A DNA stretch of 9,486 nucleotides from Chitinophagales bacterium (GTDB taxonomy: Bacteria > Bacteroidota > Bacteroidia > Chitinophagales > UBA8649): assembly GCA_016777395.1 (NCBI GenBank), contig JADHRO010000067.1:1-9486 (forward strand). The letters are read 5' to 3'. The notes beneath the pieces were generated by a model, which saw only the letters and a list, made by a program, of their open reading frames with translations, was not told the origin of the DNA and did no database searches. Position numbers and translations under genes: made by a program. This document shows positions 1 to 6,903 of this stretch, in pieces; within the stretch, counting starts at the first letter, position 1, and every line of letters starts with the position of its first letter.

Positions 1-246
1 TACAATTTCTCTTGCGATTCAGACTTTGAGATTGATGGTGGAAGCGCAACTGCAGAGCTAACATTCTCTGCTTTAGAGTTTAACACAACTCACTTACCAG
101 ACTCTTGTAAAAATACAGCATCAGAAATTTGTGATGATCAAACAGGAAACGGCGTAAGTTTTAATGCAACTGATGTTACATCAAATACAGTTGGAGCAGA
201 TGCTTCACAATTCAGTTCTTGGACGTGTTATTTCCGTGAAAACTAA
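1..246 (+). CDS. C-terminal part of an unidentified, probably exported protein (5' end outside window)
   Basis: An open frame runs in from the window edge (frame 1) and stops with TAA at 244-246, giving the last 81 residues. I do not recognise a family. The fragment is acidic, rich in Ser, Thr and Asn, and has four cysteines (fragment positions 5, 36, 44 and 76). That is typical of a secreted or surface protein with disulfides, although the signal peptide would lie outside the window. The end, with a GAD..QF..W motif followed by a few residues, vaguely resembles the ends of the beta-rich surface proteins often found just upstream of TonB-dependent receptors in Bacteroidota. That comparison is from memory and weak. 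A terminator follows the stop directly, and the receptor gene starts 91 bases downstream, so a functional pairing is possible but not shown. Confidence 0.7.
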   Translation, partial: YNFSCDSDFEIDGGSATAELTFSALEFNTTHLPDSCKNTASEICDDQTGNGVSFNATDVTSNTVGADASQFSSWTCYFREN

Positions 247-263
247 ATTATAATCTATCCATT

Positions 264-294
264 AAAACTCCATGAAAATTTCATGGAGTTTTTT
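264..294 (+). terminator. Rho-independent terminator after the first gene
   Basis: A perfect inverted repeat has the arms ACTCCATGA (267-275) and TCATGGAGT (281-289). It extends outward by three A-T pairs (264-266 with 290-292) and ends in a run of six T (289-294). It begins 18 bases after the stop at 246, which fits the end of that transcript. It would separate the first gene from the receptor gene unless read-through is used. Confidence 0.85.
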
Positions 295-337
295 AAAAAA
301 TTGAGTATTAAGTTATTGAAAAATTAAGGTAAATAAA

Positions 338-3253
338 ATGAAAGGTATTAAATTTGTATTTGCTTTAGTATGTCTTTTATTAGTTCAATTTTCTGTTGCT
401 AAAGAATCTGCAATTAGAGGAACAATAATAGATGATGAAAGTGCAGAGCCCTTGTTTGCAGCTACCGTAGGTGTTCCAGGAACCAATATTGGCGCGTCAT
501 CTGATTTCGATGGTAATTTTGAATTAAAAATTAAACCTGGAAGTTATACGCTATCATTTTCTTTTATTGGATATCAAACATTAGTAATTACTGATGTTAT
601 TGTTCAGACAAATGGAATAAAAAACCTAGGAACAATTCGTTTAAAATCCTCGGCAATTGCAGTTGATGCTGTAACCATTACCGCAGAAGCAATTAAAAAC
701 ACTGAAACAGCTTTACTCACAATTAAGAAAAAATCGGTAAACGTTATTGATGGTATATCGTCTCAAAATTTCAAAAAAATTGGAGATGGAAATGCTGCGG
801 CAGCTGTTGTTCGAATTCCTGGAGTATCTGTTCAAGGAGGCAAGTACGTGTACGTGCGTGGTTTAGGTGACAGATATACAAAAACAACATTTAATGGATT
901 AGATATTCCCGGTTTAGATCCAGACAGAAACTCTTTACAAATGGATATTTTCCCAACTAACATTGTAGACAACATCATTGTATCTAAGTCATTTACAGCT
1001 GATTTGCCAGCAGACTTTACTGGAGGGGTAGTAGACATAAATATTAAATCATTTCCAGAAATAAAGACACTAAAATCATCTATGTCAATAAATTACAATA
1101 ATAATATTGATTTAAATGACAATTTTTTAACTTATAAAGGAGGCGAAACAGATTACTTAGCATTTGATGATGGTAATAGAGACTTTCCACTTGCAAATAC
1201 CACACTTGACTTACAAACCGTACAAGATCCAAGAATAAACCCTGAAACAATGCAAAACACATTGTTGTTTAATCCGCAGATGGCAACAGTAAGAGGCCAA
1301 GACTATTTTCATAAAAATAAATTCTTTAAACTTTACAATAGAGTAACTAATAATGCTAGAATGAGTTTTAATGGAATTAACTTTAGTTTATCTGGTGGAA
1401 ATCAAATGACTATAAAGGATAAAACTTTAGGTTACAGTGGAGCAATTTCTTATAAAAATAAATTTTCACTTTATAAAGATCAGATTCAAAACTCTTTTGA
1501 AAAATCTTCAGATCCTATGAACTATGATTTATTTGCTTCAAAAACACAAAAAGGTGATGTCGGAAAAAATAGTGCTTTATTAAGCGCTACGGCAGGAGGG
1601 GCGCTGAAGTTCAACAATGCAAAATTTAAAGTTAATGTTTTGCATTTACAAAACGCTGAAAAAAAAGCAGGGTTATTCTTTCTGAACAATTATGAAAGTA
1701 ATTTCAATACTGTCAAAAAAGAAAATTTAGATTTTAGCGAGCGCTCAATTAGTAATTTATTGTTATCAGGAACACATAGTTTAGATGAAGGGAAAACAAA
1801 AGTTGAATGGAAAATTTCACCAACCTATTCTAAAATCAGAGACAAAGATGTACGAGAGTCTGCATATGAGGTTGAATTCTATGATAACGATACATTGTAT
1901 AATTTTTCTCCAAGTGGTGCTGGATATCCTTCCAGAATGTGGAGAAGTCTAAATGAATATAATATAGCTTCTCGTATTGACATAACTAAAGAGCATGAAC
2001 TTTTTGGAAGAAAAGCCAAAATAAAATACGGCGCAGGCTACACATACAAACAAAGAGATTTTGATATTTTAAGATATATCATTTATCCTATCAATTATGG
2101 ATTAATCAATTATACTGGAAATCCAAATGAATTATTAAGCGATCATTTATACGATTTTAATACTAATACAGGCTTTTATATTGGAGGAGAGTACCAAGCA
2201 AGTAATAAATATGAAGGAATTCAAACTAATTTTTCGACCTACATTTCTGAAGAGATTGATATTAACGACCAATTAAAAGGAATTTTCGGACTTAGGTTAG
2301 AGAATTACAATCAATATTATACTGGTGTAAATCAAGATGGCTCACGAGTTTATAATAATGAATTAGTTTTATCTGACTATACTAATATTTCTGGGTCAGA
2401 TACACTTTCTTATGGTTTGTACCCTTCTGCCAGTATAATATACAACATTGATAAAAAATCAAACTTGAGAGGCGCTATATTTAGAACTACTGCCAGGCCA
2501 TCGTTTAAAGAAAAATCCAATGCACAAATCTTAGATGTACTTTCTGGGGTTACGTTTAATGGAAATATTGACCTTGTCTCAACAATAGTTTATAATTATG
2601 ATCTTCGTTACGAAACATATTTTGAAGGAAATCAAACTATTGCAATAAGTGGTTTTGTGAAAGATTTAATCAATCCTATTGAAATTGTGGCCTATTCTGC
2701 AGATGAAGATAATATTCAACCTGTAAATTCTGGAAATGCTAGATTAATAGGTGTTGAGCTTGAAGCAAGAAAAAATTTAGACGAATTTTTTAGTGGCTTG
2801 TCAGTTAATGTAAATGTATCATCTATAAAATCAGAAGTTACAATTGTAGGCGATGAGTATGAGTCAAGAATAAATAATCTAAGAGATGGCGAAAGCTTTG
2901 ACGATAAAAGAGAAATGCAAGGTCAAGCTCCTTATTTGGTAAATCTTGGATTTTCTTATAAGAGCAAAACAAAAGGTATAGATATAGGTTTATTCTATAA
3001 TGTACAAGGGCCTACACTTTCGATTGTCGGCATTAATAATAGGCCTGATGTATATACCGCTCCGTTTAATAGTTTGAACTTAAATGTATTGTACGATATT
3101 AATAAACGATCTAAGTTAGCATTTAGCATTAAAAACATACTAGATGAAGAGCGACAAATGTTAACACAATCCTTTGGGGCAGAAGATCAAGTTTACAGTT
3201 CATATTCCCCAGGTAAATCATTTAGTTTTAAGTGGTCTTATAATATTTTTTAA
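338..3253 (+). CDS. TonB-dependent outer-membrane receptor with N-terminal carboxypeptidase-regulatory-like domain
   Basis: A complete 971-residue receptor, expected to import an unknown ligand across the outer membrane using TonB/ExbBD energy. Residues 1-21 form a signal peptide (Lys-rich start, hydrophobic core, SVA before the likely cleavage). Residues about 25-105 form the beta-sandwich carboxypeptidase-regulatory-like domain (IRGTI..., DFDGNFEL, GSYTLSFSFIGYQ). AVTITA near residues 111-116 resembles a TonB box. The plug follows at about 130-240, with VRGLGDRYT, NGLDIPGLDPDR and PADFTGGVVDI, and the remainder is the beta-barrel ending in an aromatic residue (WSYNIF). These plug motifs mark a recognised receptor subgroup distinct from classical SusC, and no SusD gene adjoins it. 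The ATG at 338 is preceded by a weak AAGG (325-328). No convincing TTG/TAnnTTTG promoter was found between the upstream terminator and the start. GC is low, about 23-33% in rows counted by hand. Confidence 0.93.
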   Translation: MKGIKFVFALVCLLLVQFSVAKESAIRGTIIDDESAEPLFAATVGVPGTNIGASSDFDGNFELKIKPGSYTLSFSFIGYQTLVITDVIVQTNGIKNLGTIRLKSSAIAVDAVTITAEAIKNTETALLTIKKKSVNVIDGISSQNFKKIGDGNAAAAVVRIPGVSVQGGKYVYVRGLGDRYTKTTFNGLDIPGLDPDRNSLQMDIFPTNIVDNIIVSKSFTADLPADFTGGVVDINIKSFPEIKTLKSSMSINYNNNIDLNDNFLTYKGGETDYLAFDDGNRDFPLANTTLDLQTVQDPRINPETMQNTLLFNPQMATVRGQDYFHKNKFFKLYNRVTNNARMSFNGINFSLSGGNQMTIKDKTLGYSGAISYKNKFSLYKDQIQNSFEKSSDPMNYDLFASKTQKGDVGKNSALLSATAGGALKFNNAKFKVNVLHLQNAEKKAGLFFLNNYESNFNTVKKENLDFSERSISNLLLSGTHSLDEGKTKVEWKISPTYSKIRDKDVRESAYEVEFYDNDTLYNFSPSGAGYPSRMWRSLNEYNIASRIDITKEHELFGRKAKIKYGAGYTYKQRDFDILRYIIYPINYGLINYTGNPNELLSDHLYDFNTNTGFYIGGEYQASNKYEGIQTNFSTYISEEIDINDQLKGIFGLRLENYNQYYTGVNQDGSRVYNNELVLSDYTNISGSDTLSYGLYPSASIIYNIDKKSNLRGAIFRTTARPSFKEKSNAQILDVLSGVTFNGNIDLVSTIVYNYDLRYETYFEGNQTIAISGFVKDLINPIEIVAYSADEDNIQPVNSGNARLIGVELEARKNLDEFFSGLSVNVNVSSIKSEVTIVGDEYESRINNLRDGESFDDKREMQGQAPYLVNLGFSYKSKTKGIDIGLFYNVQGPTLSIVGINNRPDVYTAPFNSLNLNVLYDINKRSKLAFSIKNILDEERQMLTQSFGAEDQVYSSYSPGKSFSFKWSYNIF

Positions 3254-3259
3254 AAAAGT

Positions 3260-3279
3260 TCGAAATAAGGACACTTAGG
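3260..3279 (+). repeat. Imperfect direct repeat, copy 1
   Basis: This stretch begins seven bases after the receptor stop codon. It matches 4096-4115 at 17 of 20 positions, including an unbroken 10-base block (TCGAAATAAG) and a shared TTAGG end. A CATAAA motif follows both copies a few bases later. This copy overlaps a small inverted repeat (GGAC 3269-3272, GTCC 3279-3282) that copy 2 lacks. The function is unknown. It could be a dispersed intergenic repeat, a 3'-UTR element or chance. Confidence 0.45.
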
Positions 3280-3286
3280 TCCACCA

Positions 3287-3320
3287 TAAAGAAGCCCACT
3301 CATTTGAGTGGGCTTCTTTA
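3287..3320 (+). terminator. Strong hairpin terminator after the receptor gene, possibly bidirectional
   Basis: A perfect stem pairs 3287-3301 with 3306-3320 around the four-base loop ATTT. The core GAAGCCCACTC pairs with GAGTGGGCTTC, and the outer pairs are A-T rich. The U-tract on the + strand is short (TTCTTTA), but the AAAG on the left arm makes the structure symmetrical, so it could stop transcription from either side. It lies 33 bases after the receptor stop at 3253 and isolates that gene from the yqhA-like gene. Confidence 0.85.
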
Positions 3321-3435
3321 ATTGCCTCACACTATACTGCAGTTAAAATAATCAATCGTTAAGACATTTATAATATCCAGTTCAAGCCTAAAATGATCAA
3401 TATAGAATAATACCAATGAGTGGCTCACTTTTTAA

Positions 3436-3443
3436 TATATTTG
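3436..3443 (+). promoter_or_regulatory. Candidate Bacteroidota -7 promoter element for the yqhA-like gene
   Basis: TATATTTG fits the Bacteroidota sigma-A -7 consensus TAnnTTTG and lies 21 bases before the start codon at 3465. A transcript starting a few bases downstream would have a very short leader. No TTG -33 element is present at the usual 17-20 base spacing, and such 8-mers occur by chance in AT-rich DNA. Confidence 0.35.
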
Positions 3444-3464
3444 AAAAACTAATTCATTAATAGA

Positions 3465-3965
3465 ATGAAAATTGAACATTATTTTGAAAAGATTCTTTGG
3501 AATTTAAGATATGTAGTTATTTTATCAGTCATTTTGTCTGTACTAGCCTCTATTATCTTGTTTATCATTGGTAGTTGGGATATTATATATTCAATAATAT
3601 ATCAAAACCCCTTATTTAATGCCGACATTTCTAACAACAACGATTTGTTATTTAAAATAATCTCTTCTATTGACTTATTTTTAATCGGAATCGTATTACT
3701 GATTTTTGGATTTGGAGTTTATGAGCTTTTTATTAGTGAGATTGACTTTGCTAAAGGCAAGTTTTCTGACTCAACATTAAAAATAAAAAGTTTAGACCAA
3801 CTCAAAAACAAGATTATTAAGGTTATTATAATTGTTTTAATTGTTAAATTCTTTGAGAAGATACTTAAACTAACACCTAGTTTCTCATCACCAGAAGACA
3901 TTTTCATTTTTAGTCTTTCTATTCTGGCCATCTGTCTTGGCTACTTCCTGATTAATAGGAAATAA
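3465..3965 (+). CDS. UPF0114 / YqhA-family small integral membrane protein
   Basis: A 166-residue protein with four hydrophobic segments at about 16-42, 67-90, 116-128 and 146-163. The family pattern is visible. FEKILWNLRY leads into TM1, IDLFLIGIVLLIFGFGVYEL with FISEID forms TM2 and its cytoplasmic flank, IKSLDQLKNKIIKVI leads into TM3 with FFEKIL, and the protein ends in a short TM4 with a basic tail. This order and length match UPF0114 (E. coli YqhA), an inner-membrane family whose biochemical role I do not know to be established. The gene is monocistronic in appearance, isolated by the hairpin at 3287-3320 and by 218 bases before the next operon. It is AT-rich (one row counted at 28% GC). 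I found no clear terminator after it. Confidence 0.85.
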   Translation: MKIEHYFEKILWNLRYVVILSVILSVLASIILFIIGSWDIIYSIIYQNPLFNADISNNNDLLFKIISSIDLFLIGIVLLIFGFGVYELFISEIDFAKGKFSDSTLKIKSLDQLKNKIIKVIIIVLIVKFFEKILKLTPSFSSPEDIFIFSLSILAICLGYFLINRK

Positions 3966-4007
3966 ATTACTAAAAATAGTCATTTCTAATCTAGTTTTTT
4001 GCTTTAT

Positions 4008-4029
4008 GAAATAGACAGAATTATTTCAA
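4008..4029. repeat. Short inverted repeat in the intergenic region
   Basis: The seven-base arms TGAAATA (4008-4014) and TATTTCA (4023-4029) are separated by eight bases. The stem is A-T rich and has no T run after it, so it is not a convincing terminator. It could be an operator-like site or chance. Confidence 0.25.
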
Positions 4030-4044
4030 GAGCACAGCTTATAG

Positions 4045-4065
4045 AGTTAACTTTAACCTAACTCG
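4045..4065. repeat. Second short inverted repeat upstream of the sialic acid operon
   Basis: The six-base arms GAGTTA (4045-4050) and TAACTC (4060-4065) flank a nine-base spacer, and TAAC occurs three times within 4049-4063. It lies about 120 bases before the first operon gene, where a regulator site could sit. No known operator consensus was recognised, and chance is a real alternative. Confidence 0.25.
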
Positions 4066-4095
4066 ACCACTTAGCCGAAATGGGTCTCATAAAAA

Positions 4096-4115
4096 TCGAA
4101 ATAAGAACGATTAGG
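4096..4115 (+). repeat. Imperfect direct repeat, copy 2
   Basis: This is the partner of 3260-3279. Seventeen of 20 bases are identical, with mismatches at repeat positions 11, 14 and 15, and a run of A precedes both copies. The two copies enclose about 0.8 kb holding only the yqhA-like gene and its flanks. This copy lies 69 bases before the ATG of the transporter gene. Confidence 0.45.
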
Positions 4116-4124
4116 GGCATAAAA

Positions 4125-4132
4125 AATCTTTG
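4125..4132 (+). promoter_or_regulatory. Weak candidate -7 element for the transporter/sialic acid operon
   Basis: AATCTTTG differs by one base from the Bacteroidota TAnnTTTG motif and would place the transcript start roughly 45 bases before the ATG at 4184. No TTG lies at the expected upstream distance. It is listed because a promoter is needed somewhere in this gap and this is the best-placed match I found. Confidence 0.2.
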
Positions 4133-4183
4133 TACATAGTGCAGGGATTTTTCTATTTTTACTCACCACACAAAATTAAACTG

Positions 4184-5836
4184 ATGAGTAAAGAACAAAA
4201 TTATAATAGCGCACTCACTACTTTGGTGATTGTATTCTTTTTTTGGGGCTTTATTGCCGCTTCCAACGGGGTGTTTATTCCTTTTTGCAAAACCTATTTT
4301 TCCTTAGATCAATTTCAATCGCAACTGATTGATTTTGCCTTTTATGGAGCGTATTATTTTGGAGCCTTACTACTCTTCATATTTTCCAGTTTAGCGAGTA
4401 CGGATATTATGAATAAATGGGGTTATAAAAATGGAATTATTTACGGCTTGCTTCTTTCGGCATTAGGCGCTGCGGCCATGATTTCTGTAGTTGGAGGCGC
4501 TGAAGCAGGCTCATCCGATTCCTTCCTGTATATTTTAGGAGCTTTGTTTGTGGTTGGGTTGGGCTTTTCCCTACAGCAAACAGCCGCCAATCCTTTTGCT
4601 ATTGCTTTGGGAGAACCATCTAAGGGGGCTCACCGATTGAATTTAGCAGGAGGAGTAAATTCTTTCGGAACAGCAATTGGGCCGATTGTAGTGGCTTTAT
4701 TGCTATTTGGATCGGCACCTAAATCGGGAGCGGAGCTAAACACAATGATTGCCAACGGAGACATAGCGCTATCTACCGTTCAGTATTTATACATGGCTGT
4801 AGGAGGATTGTTTTTATCGGCAGCAGCCTTGTTTTTCTTTTCTAAAAAGTTGCCACAAGCTACTAAAGAAACAGAATTTTTAAGTGCTCCAAAAGCAATC
4901 AAGGCCTTAGGAGTTATTACCCTTCTTTTAATGGTATGTTTCTATTTTGTTTTTGCACAATACAAAGGGCTGGGAGAAGGAGAATCTTTATCATCATCAT
5001 CAGACGCCTTAATTTTAAATCTTTCCTTATTAGGTCTGGGGGTAGTTTTGGGAGGATTGTATGTTTCCAATAAGTTGGCTCAAAAAAATCAAGAAGGATG
5101 GGGCGCCATGAAGTATCCACAATTGGTGTTGGGTATGATAGCCATCTTTACCTATGTAGGCGTGGAGGTAACAATCCAATCTAATCTAGGAGAATTGCTT
5201 AAAACAGCTGCTTTTGGCGCAATGAATGATTCGCAAATCGCTCCGTTTATTTCTGTGTATTGGGGTGGATTGATGATTGGCCGATGGGCTGGCGCTATCA
5301 CCGTGTTTAACCCTTCAGAAAAATGGAAAACTTGGCTCTACATCTTGGTTCCATATTTGGCTTTTGGGGTAGTACTATTTGTTAATTATGCTTCCGGATA
5401 CTCCATCAAAGAGTTATTGCTTTTTGGTTTGTGCGTAGCGGTACAGATAGGTGGATTTTTTATTGGAAAAGACAAGCCATCGTTAACATTAAAAGTGTTT
5501 GGCTTGCTAGGAGGGTTGGCAATGTTGCTGGGTTTATTTACCACCGGTAAAGTAGCTTTATTCGCCTTTCTTAGCGGAGGGTTGTTTTGTTCCATCATGT
5601 GGCCATGCATCTTTGCGCTAAGCATAAAAGGACTGGGAAAATATACATCACAGGGATCGGCCTTTTTAATTATGATGATTTTAGGAGGGGCGATTATCCC
5701 ACCGATTCAAGGGAAATTGGCTGACATTATTGGCATCCATAATTCCTATTGGGTAGCAGTGCTGTGTTTTGTGTATCTTGCTTTCTTTGCCACAAGAGTT
5801 AAACAAGTACTGGTTCAGCAAGGGCTATCAGAATAA
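4184..5836 (+). CDS. FHS-family (FucP/GluP-like) MFS sugar:H+ symporter, long form
   Basis: A 550-residue inner-membrane sugar importer of the fucose-glucose/galactose symporter family. Family signatures are FFFWGFIAASNGVFIPFCK near the N-terminus, QQTAANPFAIALGEP with HRLNLAGGVNSFG before mid-protein, WGGLMIGRW in the second half, and MWPCIFALSIKGLG with GGAIIPPIQGKLAD near the end. It exceeds the usual 410-440 residues. Extra hydrophobic segments around residues 240-315, between the two six-helix halves, suggest 14 rather than 12 membrane helices, as in some Bacteroidota members. I chose the ATG at 4184. An upstream in-frame TTG at 4130 would add 18 residues with no resemblance to family N-termini. 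The stop overlaps the next start by one base (TAATG), so it is co-translated with the glycosyltransferase. The substrate is unknown. Given the operon, a sugar or amino sugar related to sialic acid metabolism is a guess. Confidence 0.9.
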   Translation: MSKEQNYNSALTTLVIVFFFWGFIAASNGVFIPFCKTYFSLDQFQSQLIDFAFYGAYYFGALLLFIFSSLASTDIMNKWGYKNGIIYGLLLSALGAAAMISVVGGAEAGSSDSFLYILGALFVVGLGFSLQQTAANPFAIALGEPSKGAHRLNLAGGVNSFGTAIGPIVVALLLFGSAPKSGAELNTMIANGDIALSTVQYLYMAVGGLFLSAAALFFFSKKLPQATKETEFLSAPKAIKALGVITLLLMVCFYFVFAQYKGLGEGESLSSSSDALILNLSLLGLGVVLGGLYVSNKLAQKNQEGWGAMKYPQLVLGMIAIFTYVGVEVTIQSNLGELLKTAAFGAMNDSQIAPFISVYWGGLMIGRWAGAITVFNPSEKWKTWLYILVPYLAFGVVLFVNYASGYSIKELLLFGLCVAVQIGGFFIGKDKPSLTLKVFGLLGGLAMLLGLFTTGKVALFAFLSGGLFCSIMWPCIFALSIKGLGKYTSQGSAFLIMMILGGAIIPPIQGKLADIIGIHNSYWVAVLCFVYLAFFATRVKQVLVQQGLSE

Positions 5837-6894
5837 TGCCGAAAAAGAAGATAAAAGTATTTTTAGGGGGGTATATCAACTCCATTAATGCGCAAAATTT
5901 GAATTGCCGCGCATTGGCGCAGCATTTAGACAAATCAAACTTTCAGGTGCTTACTTTATCGCTTTATTCAGGCTCATTGCCCTCCATTACGGGCGCGCGC
6001 ACTTTTCGTTGTTTTTGGCCTCATAAACTGTCTGCTTACATGGGTTATCTTTGGGGTATATGGAATGCCGATGTGGTGTATTTGCCTAAACAAGAGCTAG
6101 TTTTTTGGAATCAGTGTCTAATTAAGTTATTTGGTAAAGTGAGCTTCACTACCCTTGAAGGAGTTATAGACGGAACAAACTTAGACAAGGCGCTGAGTTT
6201 TTATCATTCTACAGAAAGAATGAGGAGTACTTTAGAACATTTCACTAGAGTGTTTTCGATAACAGCCTTTATGCGAAAAAAAAATTGGGAACTACATCGA
6301 TTTACAACACAGGAAAAAATACTTTGTTTAGGGGTTGATATAAGTGTATTTACCTCATCGGCTAAAAAAAAGCTAAGCGAGATTGTGTTGATTGGAAATA
6401 ATTTAAAACATAAAGGCTGGGAGGATTATATGGCGTTAGCATACAATTTTCCAGAGCTACAATTTCATGTGGTTGGTACAGGAAATGGATTTTTGATTCC
6501 TGAAGAAGAGGTCAGAAAAAAGAATTTGGAAAACGTAAGTTGTCATGGCCTTTTAAATCATCATTCACTAAATGAATTACTGCAACAAATACAGCTTCTT
6601 GTTTTCCCTTCTCGATCGGAAGGTTTTCCAAAGGTTACCCTAGAAGCAGCTTGTGCAGGAGTGCCATCTTTGGTCTATTCTGACTATGGGGCTGAGGAGT
6701 GGATAACACATAACAAAAACGGATTTGTTGTTGACACTTTGGACGAAATGAAGGAGACAATCTCTAGACTACAAAAAGAGCAAGAGAAACTAAGCGCAGT
6801 GTCGAAATCGGCTGTAGAGCTTGGAAAATCGTTTGATTGGAGTAAAAAGGTAAAAGACTGGGAGCAAGTGATAGAGCAATTAGCAAAGGCGTAG
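5836..6894 (+). CDS. GT4-like (GT-B fold) glycosyltransferase
   Basis: A 352-residue cytoplasmic glycosyltransferase. The C-terminal half carries the group 1 (GT4) pattern. EIVLIGNNLKHKGWEDYM opens the donor domain at about 180-200, ELQFHVVGTGNG follows, and FPSRSEGFPKVTLEAACAG contains the EX7E pair Glu262 and Glu270, which binds the donor nucleotide sugar in this family. The N-terminal acceptor half begins with a beta strand (KIKVFLGGYIN) and is divergent. There is no signal peptide or obvious membrane helix. Donor and acceptor cannot be assigned. GT4 enzymes normally use UDP- or GDP-sugars with retention, so it is unlikely to be the sialyltransferase and more likely builds the glycan that receives the sialic acid. 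The start overlaps the transporter stop, and a nine-base gap precedes neuA. Confidence 0.87.
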   Translation: MPKKKIKVFLGGYINSINAQNLNCRALAQHLDKSNFQVLTLSLYSGSLPSITGARTFRCFWPHKLSAYMGYLWGIWNADVVYLPKQELVFWNQCLIKLFGKVSFTTLEGVIDGTNLDKALSFYHSTERMRSTLEHFTRVFSITAFMRKKNWELHRFTTQEKILCLGVDISVFTSSAKKKLSEIVLIGNNLKHKGWEDYMALAYNFPELQFHVVGTGNGFLIPEEEVRKKNLENVSCHGLLNHHSLNELLQQIQLLVFPSRSEGFPKVTLEAACAGVPSLVYSDYGAEEWITHNKNGFVVDTLDEMKETISRLQKEQEKLSAVSKSAVELGKSFDWSKKVKDWEQVIEQLAKA

Positions 6895-6903
6895 AATAGG
6901 GGT

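Noticed and set aside
832..1038. Minus-strand open frame of 68 codons inside the receptor gene, and similar minus-strand frames elsewhere (1080-1262, 3719-3931, 4917-5120, 5386-5625, 6684-6980, 7058-7261, 8244-8450)
   Set aside because: Each lies opposite a well-supported gene, has no family resemblance or start context, and is best explained as a chance shadow.
338..3253. SusC/SusD polysaccharide utilisation locus
   Set aside because: The receptor has the regulatory-like domain found in SusC proteins, but its plug motifs belong to another subgroup and no SusD, glycoside hydrolase or sensor gene adjoins it.
3971..4002. Possible terminator after the yqhA-like gene (AAAAATAG followed later by CTAGTTTTTT)
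   Set aside because: The arms pair only through A-T and a G-T wobble with an internal mismatch, so the predicted stem is too weak to call.
4049..4063. Telomere-like tandem TAAC repeat
   Set aside because: Only three irregularly spaced copies of a four-base word, which is within chance for this AT-rich gap.
4130..4183. N-terminal extension of the sugar transporter from a TTG codon
   Set aside because: The 18 extra residues do not resemble family N-termini, TTG is a poor start, and the ATG at 4184 gives a protein that begins just before the first membrane helix as expected.
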